This document shows positions 10,891 through 20,230 of a DNA stretch of 64,000 bases, in pieces. This DNA is from UBA4085 sp964556755 (GTDB taxonomy: Bacteria > Acidobacteriota > Aminicenantia > Aminicenantales > UBA4085), in the NCBI GenBank assembly GCA_964556755.1, contig CAZKXI010000001.1:124001-188000 (forward strand), read 5' to 3'. The position numbers and the translations under genes were made by a program. The notes beneath the pieces were generated by a model that saw nothing but the letters and a program-made list of their open reading frames with translations, had not been told where the DNA came from and did not search any database. Within the stretch, counting starts at the first letter, position 1. Each line of letters opens with the position of its first letter.

Positions 10891-11439
10891 ATGAAGCGCG
10901 CCCTCATCCTCGCCCTCATCGTCGTCGTGGCCGTGTCCTTTGCCGTCTCGTGCAAGCCCAAGGTCAAGCCGACGCCCAAGCCCGTCCAGGCCGTCGAGCA
11001 GCCCCGCGTCGAGAAGATCGAGCCCCAGGCCCCCGTCCAGAAGCCGCAGCTGAGCGAGGAAGAGCTCTTCATGGCCAAGACCCTCGAGCAGCTCAACCGC
11101 GAGAAGCCCCTGGGCATGATCAACTTCGACTATGACGAGTTCGTCCTCCGCGAGGACGCCAAGGCCATCCTGGCCGGCAACGCCGCCTGGCTCAAGCGCT
11201 GGACCAGCGCCAAGATCCTCATCGAAGGCCACTGCGACGAGCGGGGCACCGAGGACTACAACCTGGCCCTGGGCGAGAAGCGGGCCCAGGCCGCCTACGA
11301 CTACCTCGTCGGGCAGGGCATCCCCTCCTCCCGGATGAAGATCATCTCCTACGGCAAGAGCCAGCCCCTGGACATGGGCAAGGACGATGCCGCCATGGCC
11401 CGCAACCGCCGCGATCAATTCCTGGTTATAGAGAAGTAA
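10891..11439 (+). CDS. pal: Peptidoglycan-associated lipoprotein Pal
   Basis: A 182-residue lipoprotein: hydrophobic signal ending in AVSC (lipobox, Cys 21), a Pro/Lys-rich spacer, and an OmpA-like peptidoglycan-binding domain. The domain has INFDYDEFVLREDAKAIL and ILIEGHCDERGTEDYNLALGEKRAQAAYDYL, the classic Pal signature. It anchors the outer membrane to peptidoglycan and binds TolB. A strong ribosome binding site (AGGAGG) precedes the ATG. It is followed 12 bases later by the CpoB-type gene. Confidence 0.95.
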   Translation: MKRALILALIVVVAVSFAVSCKPKVKPTPKPVQAVEQPRVEKIEPQAPVQKPQLSEEELFMAKTLEQLNREKPLGMINFDYDEFVLREDAKAILAGNAAWLKRWTSAKILIEGHCDERGTEDYNLALGEKRAQAAYDYLVGQGIPSSRMKIISYGKSQPLDMGKDDAAMARNRRDQFLVIEK

Positions 11440-11451
11440 GACCCATCGGCC

Positions 11452-12323
11452 ATGAAGAAAGCCTTCGGAGCGGCCCTCGTTCTCATCCTGGCCGGCCTGG
11501 CGGCCGGCCAGGACCGGGAGAAGAAGACCTATGAGCTTCTCTACGAGGACGTCCAGCTCCTGAAGCAGCAGGTCCAGCGGCTGGACAAGAAGATCGACGG
11601 CACCGTCGAAGATCTGCGCCGGCTCAAGGACCAGCTCGGCGACCTACAGACGCTCCTCAAGTCGCTGCAGACCGAGCAGACCAAGACCGGGGACGGCCTG
11701 CGCGCCGTCCCGGCCCAGTACCAGGCCCTGACCGAGAGGCTGGGCCAGATCGAGAGGCTGCTGATCCGGATGGCCGAGGACGTGGCGGCGCTGAAGGCCG
11801 CCCCCCCGGCCGCCGCCGATCCCGGGGCCCAGCCGCCCGACGAGGCCCCCGGCAAGAAGCCGCGAGACAAGGAAGCGCCAGACAAGGCCAAGCCGGACGG
11901 CGCCGAGGGCAGCCCGCCGGAGCCCAAGCCCCCGGCGACCAAGCTCTCGGCCATGAGCGTCTACGACACCGCCCAAGCCGACTACAGCAAGGGCAGCTAC
12001 GACCTGGCCATCGACGGCTTCGCCATGTACCGGGAGTCGTTCCCGGCCAGCCCCCAGGCCGACAACGCCCTCTACATGATCGGCGAGTGCTACTACAGCC
12101 AGAAGAGCTTCCAGAAGGCCATCGACGCCATGGAAGACCTGATCATGACCTACCCGCTGAGCGACAAGATCGAGGCGGCCTATCTGAAGAAGGGCTACGC
12201 TCTCTCCGAGCTGAAGAAGAGAGACGAGGCCATCGGCGTCCTCAAGTACCTGATCTCCCGCTACCCCATCGCCGAGGAGGCCCGCCAGGCCCAGGAGAAG
12301 CTGCGCGAGCTTCAGGAGCGATC

Positions 12324-12327
<4 letters not shown>
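11452..12327 (+). CDS. cpoB: Tol-Pal associated TPR protein CpoB/YbgF
   Basis: A 291-residue periplasmic protein: signal peptide (MKKAFGAALVLILAGLAAG), a long coiled coil (about residues 25-110) that should trimerise, a Pro/Lys/Asp-rich linker (about 115-160), and C-terminal TPR-like repeats including YDLAIDGFAMYRESFPASPQADNALYMIGECYY. This is the YbgF/CpoB layout; in E. coli CpoB links Tol function to peptidoglycan synthesis at division. Its stop overlaps the ssb start (ATGA). Confidence 0.9.
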
Positions 12328-12795
<468 letters not shown>

Positions 12796-12812
<17 letters not shown>

Positions 12813-13191
12813 CGACGAGCGGGCCTATCGGGCCGGCATCGTCCAGGACGAGCGCCCCTGGGGGCGCTTCCGCTCCTATCCCCACCGCCAGGCCGGGGCC
12901 ATCAAGATCATCACCGTCGAGCCGGGCGGCATCCTGTCCCTGCAGTCGCACGCCCGCCGGGCGGAGTTCTGGGTCGCCCTGGACGAGGGCCTGGAGATCA
13001 CCGTCGGGGACAGGACCTGGACGCCGGCCCGGGGCGAAGAGATCTACATCCCCCGCGGCGCGGCGCACCGCCTCCGCTCGGCCGGTTCCCTCCCGGCCCG
13101 GGTCATGGAGATCTGGCTGGGCGATTCGGACGAGTCCGACATCGTCCGGCTGGAGGATGCCTACGGCCGGACCGGGCCCCGCCGGACCTGA
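12796..13191 (+). CDS. Small cupin, mannose-6-phosphate isomerase type II-like
   Basis: About 131 residues forming one cupin barrel. The segments PWGRFRSYP, GGILSLQSHARRAEFWVAL and GEEIYIPRGAAHRL resemble the isomerase domain of bifunctional GDP-mannose pyrophosphorylase/phosphomannose isomerase. The nucleotidyltransferase half is absent. Metal ligands expected from the family (H and E in SHARRAE, H in AAHRL) are present. The ATG at 12796 has a GGGGG site just upstream; an in-frame ATG at 12763 lies deeper in ssb. Substrate is not known; a sugar-phosphate isomerase role is only an inference. Confidence 0.75.
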
Positions 13192-13200
13192 GGTCCGGGA

Positions 13201-13515
13201 TCAGATCGTCGTTCCGGCCGCCTCGATGGACGGCGTCTGGAAGACCAGCGGATGGCCGGCTACCAGCATGTAGATCCCGAAGGCCACCCCCGCCGCCAGC
13301 AGCACCCAGCCCAGCAGGTTGTTGATCTTGGCCATGATCAGGAGGATGTTGTAGTGGGGGCCGTGGACGCCTTCCTTGCGGGTGTTGTGGGCCATCTCCC
13401 GGATGGCCAGCAGCAGCTGGCCGAAGGCGATGATGGCCATGGCCACGATGGCCGACCAGAGGATGACGGCGACTCCCAGGATGATGTTGCTGATCGTGAA
13501 CGTCTGTCCTTCCAT
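13201..13515 (-). CDS. Small membrane protein of unknown function
   Basis: I do not recognise this family. The 104-residue product has two TM segments: ISNIILGVAVILWSAIVAMAIIAFGQLLLA (about 8-37) and NNLLGWVLLAAGVAFGIYMLVAG (about 65-87), with a basic loop between (EMAHNTRKEGVHGPHYN). A GGAGACGGGAAGC sequence ahead of the ATG supports translation. It ends 9 bases from the end of the convergent cupin gene. It lies downstream of ptsI on the same strand, 65 bases away, so may be the last gene of that operon. Confidence 0.65.
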   Translation of the reverse strand: MEGQTFTISNIILGVAVILWSAIVAMAIIAFGQLLLAIREMAHNTRKEGVHGPHYNILLIMAKINNLLGWVLLAAGVAFGIYMLVAGHPLVFQTPSIEAAGTTI

Positions 13516-13580
13516 GCTTCCCGTCTCCTTTCAGCGGATTGAGGACCGAACCCGGGCGCCGGGCGCCGGGAGAAGCGACA

Positions 13581-15362
13581 TCAGGACGTCAGGCCGAGCT
13601 TGAGGAAGGCCTCGGGGTGGCGGACGAGGAGCTTCTCGATGAGATACTCCTCGACCTCCTGGGCCGACGTCAGGGTCATGGCCTGGTGGACCACCCGGCG
13701 GACGGCCTTGACTTCGACCGTGCGGAGAGCCTTCTTGATGCGGGGGATGAAGATGGGATTCATGCTGAACCGGCGCAGGCCCAGTCCCAGCAGGACCATG
13801 GCCGGCAGCGGGTCGGCCGCCATCTCGCCGCAGATGGCCACCTCCTTGCCGGCCTTGTCGGCCGTCTCGATGATGAACCGCAGCAGCCGCAGGACCGAGG
13901 GGTGGAGCGGCTTGTAGAGATACGCCACGTCCTCATTGGAGCGGTCCACCGCCAGGTAGTACTGGATGAGGTCGTTGGTCCCGATGCTCAGGTAGTCGAC
14001 CTCCCGGACCAGCAGGTCGGTCAGGGCGGCGGCGGCCGGGACCTCGATCATGATGCCCAGCGGGAGGCGCGGATCGAAGGGCTTCCCCTCGGCGGCCAGC
14101 TCGGCCTTGATCTCGGCGAAGAGCAGCTTGATCTCGCCGATCTCCTCGATCTCGGTGACCATGGGGATGGTCACCCGGACGTTGCCCTGGGCGCTGGCCC
14201 GCAGGATGGCCCGGACCTGGGTCCGGAACATCTCCCGGTACTTCAGCGAGAAGCGCACGGCCCGCAGCCCCAGGGCCGGGTTGGGCTCCTTCTGGATCTG
14301 CAGGAAGGGCAGGCTCTTGTCGCCGCCGATGTCGATGGTCCGGATGTAGACCGGATGGGGCGCGACTTCGCGGGCCAGCCGGGAGTAGACCTCGAAATGC
14401 TCCTCTTCGGTGGGCAGGGCGTTGCGCTGCAGATAGATGAACTCCGAGCGGAACAGACCCACGCCCTCGGCCCCGTAGGACAGGGCGTGGTGGATCTCCT
14501 CCGGCAGCTCGATGTTGGCCATGGGATAGAAGCGGACGTCGTCGCGGGTGGCCGACTTCCAGCCGGCCACCTGGTGCATCTCCCGGCGGTAGGCGTCGTA
14601 CTTGTCCTTCTTGCCCTGGAACTCCTTGCGCACCGCCGGCGGCGGATTGACGATGACCTCGCCGTCCGTGCCGTCGACGATCAGGACGTCGCCGTTGCGG
14701 ATGCGGCGGGTGATGTCGTGCAGGCCGACCACGGTCGGGATGCTCATGGAGCGGGCCAGGATGGCGGCGTGGGAGGTCGAGCCGCCCATGTCCATGGCCA
14801 CGGCCAGGACGTTGCCCCGGCTGAAGCGCAGGGCCGCCTCCGAGGGCAGCAGGTCGTGGGCCACCAGGATGGTCGGGCCGTCGTCGGCCGGCCCGTCCGC
14901 GGCCTCCCCGCCGTCCCCCCCCGGGGCCAGGTTGCGGTAGAGCTTGGTCAGGACGTCGGTCAGGTCGGCCTTGCGCTCGCGCAGCGACTCGTCGGGCAGG
15001 CCGTCAAAGATGGCCGCGTACTTGGCGTGGACCTCGGTCAGGGCGCTCTCGGCCGAGACCCGGCCCTCGGCGATCCGCTTCTCGATGTCCTTGACCAGGG
15101 CCGGGTCGTCCAGGATGAGCAGGTGGGCGTCGAAGATGAAGGCGTGCTCTTCGCCCACCTTGGCCTGGATGGTGTCGCGGACCTCGACCAGCTCGGCCCG
15201 GGTCCGCTCGACGGCCTCCCGGAAGCGCTTGACCTCGGCCCCGGTCCGGGAGGACGGGATGAGCGTCCGGCGGATGGAGAAGACGACCCGCTCGGTCAGG
15301 AAGGCCTCGGCCATGGCGATGCCGGGCGAGACGCCGGCCCCGCGCAGGCGGAGGAAGTCCAT
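13581..15362 (-). CDS. ptsI: PTS enzyme I (PEP-protein phosphotransferase)
   Basis: A 593-residue enzyme I that autophosphorylates with PEP and passes the phosphate to HPr. It has the phospho-histidine loop MDMGGSTSHAAILARSM and the C-terminal PEP-binding barrel motifs GAEGVGLFRSEFIYL, ALGLRAVRFSL, DYLSIGTNDLIQYYLAVDR and VAICGEMAADP. Full length and intact. It follows ptsH with 3 bases between. No IIB or IIC sugar permease is nearby, so it most likely drives a regulatory phosphorelay through HPr and EIIA. Confidence 0.95.
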   Translation of the reverse strand: MDFLRLRGAGVSPGIAMAEAFLTERVVFSIRRTLIPSSRTGAEVKRFREAVERTRAELVEVRDTIQAKVGEEHAFIFDAHLLILDDPALVKDIEKRIAEGRVSAESALTEVHAKYAAIFDGLPDESLRERKADLTDVLTKLYRNLAPGGDGGEAADGPADDGPTILVAHDLLPSEAALRFSRGNVLAVAMDMGGSTSHAAILARSMSIPTVVGLHDITRRIRNGDVLIVDGTDGEVIVNPPPAVRKEFQGKKDKYDAYRREMHQVAGWKSATRDDVRFYPMANIELPEEIHHALSYGAEGVGLFRSEFIYLQRNALPTEEEHFEVYSRLAREVAPHPVYIRTIDIGGDKSLPFLQIQKEPNPALGLRAVRFSLKYREMFRTQVRAILRASAQGNVRVTIPMVTEIEEIGEIKLLFAEIKAELAAEGKPFDPRLPLGIMIEVPAAAALTDLLVREVDYLSIGTNDLIQYYLAVDRSNEDVAYLYKPLHPSVLRLLRFIIETADKAGKEVAICGEMAADPLPAMVLLGLGLRRFSMNPIFIPRIKKALRTVEVKAVRRVVHQAMTLTSAQEVEEYLIEKLLVRHPEAFLKLGLTS

Positions 15363-15365
15363 GGC

Positions 15366-15635
15366 CTATTCCTTTTCGCCGAAGCGGCCGTCGATGAGCT
15401 CGACCAGGGCCTGCAGGGCGGCCTTCTCGTCCTCCCCCTTGAGCCGGAGCAGGATGGTGGAGCCCTGGGTGGCGGCCAGGGTCAGGATGCCGAGGATGCT
15501 CTTGCCGTCGATCTCGGAGCCGTCCTTGACGATCCGGATGGAGGCCCCGAAGCGGTTGGCGGTGTTGACGAGCTTGACCGCGGCCCGGGCGTGCAGGCCG
15601 AGCCGGTTCTTGATCTGGACGCTGCGTTCGATCAC
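15366..15635 (-). CDS. ptsH: Phosphocarrier HPr with both His15 and Ser46
   Basis: An 89-residue HPr. His15 (GLHARAAVKL) accepts phosphate from enzyme I, and Ser46 (DGKSILGILTLA) is the site used by HPr kinase in Gram-positives and some Gram-negatives. Both sites are present, which fits the hprK gene in the same operon. It hands phosphate on to the EIIA(Man) encoded just upstream. Confidence 0.94.
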   Translation of the reverse strand: MIERSVQIKNRLGLHARAAVKLVNTANRFGASIRIVKDGSEIDGKSILGILTLAATQGSTILLRLKGEDEKAALQALVELIDGRFGEKE

Positions 15636-15642
15636 GGTGACC

Positions 15643-16050
15643 TCAGCCCTGGCGGCCGGCCAGGAGGGCGCTGGCCAGGTGGATGTTCTTGCGGGCCTGC
15701 TCGACGACCTTGCGGGCCGTGTCCTTGAGGCCCGACGACCGCTGCAGGGAGCAGAACTTGATGAGCATGGGAAGGTTGACGCCGGTGATGATCTCGACCT
15801 GGCCCTCCTTCTGGAAGGTGAAGCTGAGGTTGGAGGGCGTGCCGCCGAACATGTCGGTGAAGATGACGACGCCGCTCTTCTGGTCGACCTTCTTGAGGCA
15901 GGCGGCGATCCGCCTCTTGGAGTCCTCCACGTCGTCGTACCAGCCGATGGACACGGCGGCGATATTGGGCGCCTCGCCCAGGATGATGGTCAGGGCGTTG
16001 AGGAACTCCTCGCCCAGCTTGCCGTGGGAGACGATGATGCCGCCGATCAT
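15643..16050 (-). CDS. PTS EIIA component of the mannose/fructose/sorbose type
   Basis: A 135-residue EIIA(Man)-type protein beginning MIGGIIVSHGKLGEEFLNAL; His9 is the expected phosphorylation site. Further conserved segments are VVIFTDMFGGTPSNLSF and EIITGVNLPMLIKF. In proteobacterial genomes a lone EIIA of this family sits next to rapZ, hprK and ptsH and acts in regulation rather than transport; I infer the same here. The ATG overlaps the rapZ stop (ATGA). Confidence 0.9.
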   Translation of the reverse strand: MIGGIIVSHGKLGEEFLNALTIILGEAPNIAAVSIGWYDDVEDSKRRIAACLKKVDQKSGVVIFTDMFGGTPSNLSFTFQKEGQVEIITGVNLPMLIKFCSLQRSSGLKDTARKVVEQARKNIHLASALLAGRQG

Positions 16051-16904
16051 TTTTCGATGTCCCGGTGCTCGATCTTTATATCATACTTCCCGCTCGGAAG
16101 GGTATCCCGGAGGGCCTCGGCCAGGGCCACCGAGCGGTGCCGGCCGCCGGTGCAGCCGATCGCGACCACCAGCCGGACCTTGCCCTCGGCCGCGAAGCGG
16201 GGCAGGAGGAAGCCGAGGAAGCCGCCCAGCCGCCGCAGGTAGGCCCGGCCGGCCGGCCCGCCCAGGACGAACTCGCGGACCCGGCGGTTGCGGCCGTTCC
16301 TCTCCCGCAGGCTCTCGACGTAGAAGGGATTGGGCAGGCAGCGGGCGTCGAAGACCAGGTCGGCGTCGAGCGGCAGGCCGTGCTTATAGCCGAAGGAGGT
16401 GACGAGCACCCGCAGCGGGGCCCGGCGGCGGCCGCGGAACCTCGGCCCCAGGGTCTCCCTCAGCTGGGCCAGCGAGGAGCGCGAGGTGTCGATGACCTCG
16501 TCGGCCAGCCCCTTGATCCCGGCCAGGCGCCGCCGCTCCAGGCGGACCCCGGCCAGGACGGAGCCGCCGCGGGCCAGCGGGTGGGGCCGGCGGCTCTCGC
16601 CGAAGCGCTTGACCAGGATGTCGTCCGAGGCGTCCAGGAAGATCAGCCGGCCCTCCTTGCGGCGGCGGATCTCGGCCCAGACCTTGGGGAAGTCGGCCAG
16701 GAAGCGGGGCTCGCGGATGTCGACGACCAGGGCCATGCGCTCGATGGCCAGCTCGCGGCGCCGCCACAGGCCGTGCAGGGCCGGGATGAGCTTGGCCGGC
16801 AGGTTGTCCACGCAGTAGAAGCCGGAATCCTCCAGGAAGCGGCTGACGACGGTCTTGCCCGACCCCGACAGCCCGGTGATGATCAGGAAGCGGTCGTCGC
16901 TCAC
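16047..16904 (-). CDS. rapZ: RapZ-type RNase adaptor / nucleotide-binding protein (YvcJ family)
   Basis: About 285 residues starting at a GTG (SDDRFLIITGLSGSGKTVVSR) that overlaps the hprK stop. The Walker A is GLSGSGKT, and the C-terminal half carries the RapZ-conserved TSFGYKHGLPLDADLVFDARCLPNPFY and AIGCTGGRHRSVALAE. In E. coli RapZ recruits RNase E to the GlmZ sRNA; in B. subtilis YvcJ influences competence. Its place between hprK and EIIA is the usual PTS-Ntr context. Confidence 0.92.
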   Translation of the reverse strand: MSDDRFLIITGLSGSGKTVVSRFLEDSGFYCVDNLPAKLIPALHGLWRRRELAIERMALVVDIREPRFLADFPKVWAEIRRRKEGRLIFLDASDDILVKRFGESRRPHPLARGGSVLAGVRLERRRLAGIKGLADEVIDTSRSSLAQLRETLGPRFRGRRRAPLRVLVTSFGYKHGLPLDADLVFDARCLPNPFYVESLRERNGRNRRVREFVLGGPAGRAYLRRLGGFLGFLLPRFAAEGKVRLVVAIGCTGGRHRSVALAEALRDTLPSGKYDIKIEHRDIEK

Positions 16905-17479
16905 GCCGGGCCCCGCTTCGGCGCCCGCCGGGCCAGGGCCCGGTCCAGCTTGCCGCACAGGTCGAGCGAGGCGGTATAGCCCCGCCGGCGCAGGACGTGG
17001 ACCTTGCAGGCCACTTCGATCAGGGTGGCGATGTTGCGGCCGGGAGCGACCGGGATGTTCATCTGCGGCACCCGCACCCCGTGCACCAGGGTGTCCTCCG
17101 GGAAGAGCAGGCCGAGCCGGTCGAACTCCTTGCGCGCCTGCCACTTCTTCAGCCGCACCACCAGATCGATGGGCGACTCCAGGGCGATCCGGGAGGGGCC
17201 GAAGATCTCCCGGATGTTGATGATGCCCAGGCCGCGGATCTCCATGAAGAAGCGGCTGACCTCGGGGGCCCGGCCGACGACACGGCCGCGGACGACCCGG
17301 ACGATGCGGACGACGTCGTCGGTGACGAAGCGGTGGCCGCGGCAGACCAGCTCCAGGGCGCTCTCGCTCTTGCCCACGCCGCTGTCGCCGACGATCAGGA
17401 CGCCCAGACCGTACATCCGCAGCAAGCCGCCCGGGACGACGATCGGCAGCTCGGCCGGCTTCCGGCGGGCCGGATTCAT
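16901..17479 (-). CDS. hprK: HPr kinase/phosphorylase, catalytic domain only
   Basis: A 192-residue protein with the P-loop GDSGVGKSESALEL and the HprK signature EIRGLGIINIREIFG. Usual HprK is about 310 residues; the N-terminal substrate/regulatory domain (about 125 residues) is missing. The start is fixed by the overlap with the hpf stop (ATGA), so there is no room for a longer form. A similarly short HprK is known in alphaproteobacteria. It should phosphorylate HPr at Ser46, which is present in the ptsH product. Confidence 0.9.
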   Translation of the reverse strand: MNPARRKPAELPIVVPGGLLRMYGLGVLIVGDSGVGKSESALELVCRGHRFVTDDVVRIVRVVRGRVVGRAPEVSRFFMEIRGLGIINIREIFGPSRIALESPIDLVVRLKKWQARKEFDRLGLLFPEDTLVHGVRVPQMNIPVAPGRNIATLIEVACKVHVLRRRGYTASLDLCGKLDRALARRAPKRGPA

Positions 17480-18009
17480 TCGGGCTCGACCAGGCCGATG
17501 TGACCGTCCTTGCGTCGGTAGAGGACGGCCCAGCGGCCGCCGTCCTCGGAGCGGAACATCAGGATCTCGCGCTTCTTGGCGTCGAAGGCGGCCAGGGCCT
17601 GCTCGACCGACATCGGCTTGACGGCGAAGAGGTCGGCCCGGATGACCCGCCGCTCGGCCTCGGCCGGGGTGACCGGCTCGGCCGGCACGGCCAGGGCCTT
17701 GCGGTCGCGCCCCCCGCGGCGCCTCTTCTCCCGCAGCTTCTCGCGGTCCTTCTTCAGCTTCCGCTCCAGGTCCTCGAAGGCCCGCCGCAGGGCGCCTTCC
17801 AGGTCGCGGCTCTCCTCGGCCACCAGAAGCCCGCCGCCCTTGCCCAGGACGTGCAGCTCGACCTTGAAGCGGTCGCGCTCCTTGGCCGCAATGACGTCCA
17901 CGTCGGTGGCGAAGGCCATCAGCTTGGCCAGGGCCTTCAGGCGCGCCTCGCAGAGGGATCTCAGCTTGGGCTCCAGCGGCGCCTGGCGGGAGGTGAAGTG
18001 CAGGTTCAT
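17476..18009 (-). CDS. hpf: Ribosome hibernation promoting factor, long form
   Basis: The 177-residue protein has an N-terminal S30AE/HPF domain (MNLHFTSRQAPLEPKLRSLCEARL, VDVIAAKERDRFKVELHVLG), a basic linker (about 95-125), and a C-terminal S30AE-C dimerisation domain (VIRADLFAVKPMSVEQALAAFDAKKREILMFR). This is the long HPF that forms 100S ribosomes alone. Overlaps rpoN and hprK by ATGA junctions. The rpoN-hpf-ptsIIA/hprK order is the classical sigma-54 neighbourhood. Confidence 0.93.
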   Translation of the reverse strand: MNLHFTSRQAPLEPKLRSLCEARLKALAKLMAFATDVDVIAAKERDRFKVELHVLGKGGGLLVAEESRDLEGALRRAFEDLERKLKKDREKLREKRRRGGRDRKALAVPAEPVTPAEAERRVIRADLFAVKPMSVEQALAAFDAKKREILMFRSEDGGRWAVLYRRKDGHIGLVEPE

Positions 18010-19484
18010 GGCGTTCCCTCCATCGGGTATTTTCGCTTGCGGATATGAGAGGGCAGGATCTTCAGCTGCTTGCGGTACTTGGCCACCGTCCGGCGGGCGA
18101 TGTGGAAGCCCTCCCGGGCCAGGACCGCCTCGATCTCCATGTCCGACAGGGGGGCGGCACGGTCCTCGGACTCGACCATCCGGCGGATGCGATCCTTGAC
18201 CCGCAGCGAGGAGACGTCCTCGCCGGACTCCCCGGCCAGGGCCTTGTGGAAGAAGTACTTCAGGGGGGTGACGCCCTGCGGGGTCATGATGAACTTGTTG
18301 GCCACCACCCGGCCGACGGTGGACTCGTGGACCCCGATCTCCTGGGCGATCTCCATGAGGGTCAGGGGGCGGATGAACTCCATGCCTTTCTCGATGAAGT
18401 CCTTCTGCCTCTCGACGACGGCCCGGGCCACCTTGGAGATGGTCTGGTCGCGCTGGTCCAGGCTGCGCAGGAACCAGAGGGCCTTCTTCATCTTGTCCTT
18501 GAGGTAGTGGTAGGCCTCGGGATTGTCCTTGAGGGCCTTGGCCAGCAGCTGGCGGTAGTAGGCGTTGATCCGCAGGCGCGGCAGGCCCTCGTCGTTGAGG
18601 CTGACCTTGAGGTCGTCGCCCTCCTTGGTCACGACGATGTCCGGGACGATATAGGCGGGGCGGGACTCGCTGTACTTGCGGCCCGGCGCGGGATCGAGGC
18701 GCTTGATGACCTCGATGTGGTATTTGACCGCCGCCGGCGGCCGGCCCAGGACCCGGGCCAGCTGAGCGTAGTCCGACTTCTCCAGGAGCGGCAGGTGCTC
18801 GGCGACGATGGCCCGGGCCGTCTCGTCCTTGATCTGGAGATAGTCCATCTGGGCCAGCAGGCATTCCTTGAGGTCGACGGCCGCCGTCCCGACCGGATCG
18901 AAGGACAGGATGGCCCGCCGGACCGCCTCGATCCGCTCCAAGGGGACGTCCATCTGGGCGGCCAGCTCGGCCGGGGCGACCGTCAGGTAGCCGTCGTCGT
19001 TGATGTTGCCGATGATCCGCTCGGCGATGTCCCGCTCGACCGGCTCGTGGAAGGTCAGGTTGGCCTGCCACTCCAGGTGGTCCCACAGCGTGGTCTCGTC
19101 GGCCAGGGTGCTCTCCAGGGTCGGGATCTCGCGCTTCTCCGGGGAGCCGTGGCGGAAGCCGTCGTCGAAGTACTCCTGGAAGTAGGACTCGAAGGCCGTG
19201 TCGTCCTCGCCCCCGGCCGCCTCTTCGCTCCGCTCCTCGCGCCCCGCCTCCGGCGCCGGACTTTCGGCGGGCTCGCCGCCCTCGGCCGCCGCGCTCTCCC
19301 CGGCCTCCGTCCGGCGGTCGATGGACTCGTCCTCCATCTCCAGCATGGGGTTGCCCGACAGCTCCTCGTCGATGGCCTCGATCAGCTCCAGGTTGGTCAT
19401 CGGCAGGAGCTTGATGGCCTGCTGCAGGGCGGGGGCGAGGATCAGCTTCTGGACCTGGCGCTGGTCGAGCCTCTGCTTCATCAT
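18006..19484 (-). CDS. rpoN: RNA polymerase sigma-54 factor
   Basis: A 492-residue sigma-54. Region I is KQRLDQRQVQKLILAPALQQAIKLL (residues 2-27); an acidic Region II follows. The core-binding domain, the HTH MEIAQEIGVHESTVGRVVANK and the C-terminal RpoN box ARRTVAKYRKQL complete the protein. Two tandem ATGs (19484, 19481) are available; a GGGGAG lies about 10 nt before the first. It directs transcription from -24/-12 promoters with enhancer-binding ATPases; none of these is encoded in the window. Confidence 0.96.
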   Translation of the reverse strand: MMKQRLDQRQVQKLILAPALQQAIKLLPMTNLELIEAIDEELSGNPMLEMEDESIDRRTEAGESAAAEGGEPAESPAPEAGREERSEEAAGGEDDTAFESYFQEYFDDGFRHGSPEKREIPTLESTLADETTLWDHLEWQANLTFHEPVERDIAERIIGNINDDGYLTVAPAELAAQMDVPLERIEAVRRAILSFDPVGTAAVDLKECLLAQMDYLQIKDETARAIVAEHLPLLEKSDYAQLARVLGRPPAAVKYHIEVIKRLDPAPGRKYSESRPAYIVPDIVVTKEGDDLKVSLNDEGLPRLRINAYYRQLLAKALKDNPEAYHYLKDKMKKALWFLRSLDQRDQTISKVARAVVERQKDFIEKGMEFIRPLTLMEIAQEIGVHESTVGRVVANKFIMTPQGVTPLKYFFHKALAGESGEDVSSLRVKDRIRRMVESEDRAAPLSDMEIEAVLAREGFHIARRTVAKYRKQLKILPSHIRKRKYPMEGTP

Positions 19485-19503
19485 GGCGGACCGGCTCCCC
19501 GCC

Positions 19504-20226
19504 TCAGAGGCGGAACTCCTCTCCCAGATAGCTGCGGCGCACGCCCTCGGAGGCCACGATCTCGTCGGGGGCGCCGGACTTGAAGACGGAGCCGCGCTCG
19601 ATGATGGCCGCCCGGTCGCAGATGCGGAGGGTCTCGCGGACGGCATGGTCGGTGATCAGGATGCCCAGGCCCTGCCCCTTGAGCGAGCGGATGATCCCCT
19701 GCAGGTCCTGGATGGCGATCGGATCGATGCCGGTGAAGGGCTCGTCGAGGAGGAGGAAGGACGGCCCGGTGACGAGGGCCCGGGCGATCTCCAGCCGCCG
19801 GCGCTCGCCGCCGGACAGGGTGTAGGCCTTGGCCCCGGCCAGGGAGGCCAGGCCCAGGTCTTCGAGGAGGGCGGGGACCGACGAGGCTCCCGGCCAGCCG
19901 CGCGGCAGGGTCTCCCGGATGGCCAGGAGATTCTCGCGCACGGTCAGCCGGCGGAAGCTGCTGGGATCCTGGGGCAGCAGGCAAAGCCCTTTGCGGGCCC
20001 GCAGAAACATGGGCAGAGAGGTGATGTCCTCGCCATGGAGGAAGATCCGCCCTTCGTCTTGGGAGACCAGCCCCAGGATCATCGAGAAGGTGGTCGTCTT
20101 GCCGGCCCCATTGGGGCCCAGGAGCCCGACGATCTCCCCGCCGGAGACGTCCAGGGAGACGCCGTCGACGACCGTCTTGCCGCGATAGCTCTTGCGCAGG
20201 CCGACGGCTCGAAGCTGGGGTCTCAT
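19504..20226 (-). CDS. lptB: LPS transport ABC ATPase LptB
   Basis: A 240-residue ABC ATPase: Walker A GPNGAGKTTTFS, Q-loop LLPQDPSSF, signature LSGGERRRLEIARAL, Walker B SFLLLDEPFTGIDPIAI and switch His in ITDHAVRETL. These, including the GEDIT(S)LPM..RARKG segment, are LptB hallmarks. With LptF/LptG it powers LPS extraction from the inner membrane. It lies between the lptC-lptA fusion gene and rpoN, the common order. Confidence 0.94.
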   Translation of the reverse strand: MRPQLRAVGLRKSYRGKTVVDGVSLDVSGGEIVGLLGPNGAGKTTTFSMILGLVSQDEGRIFLHGEDITSLPMFLRARKGLCLLPQDPSSFRRLTVRENLLAIRETLPRGWPGASSVPALLEDLGLASLAGAKAYTLSGGERRRLEIARALVTGPSFLLLDEPFTGIDPIAIQDLQGIIRSLKGQGLGILITDHAVRETLRICDRAAIIERGSVFKSGAPDEIVASEGVRRSYLGEEFRL

Positions 20227-20230
20227 GAGG

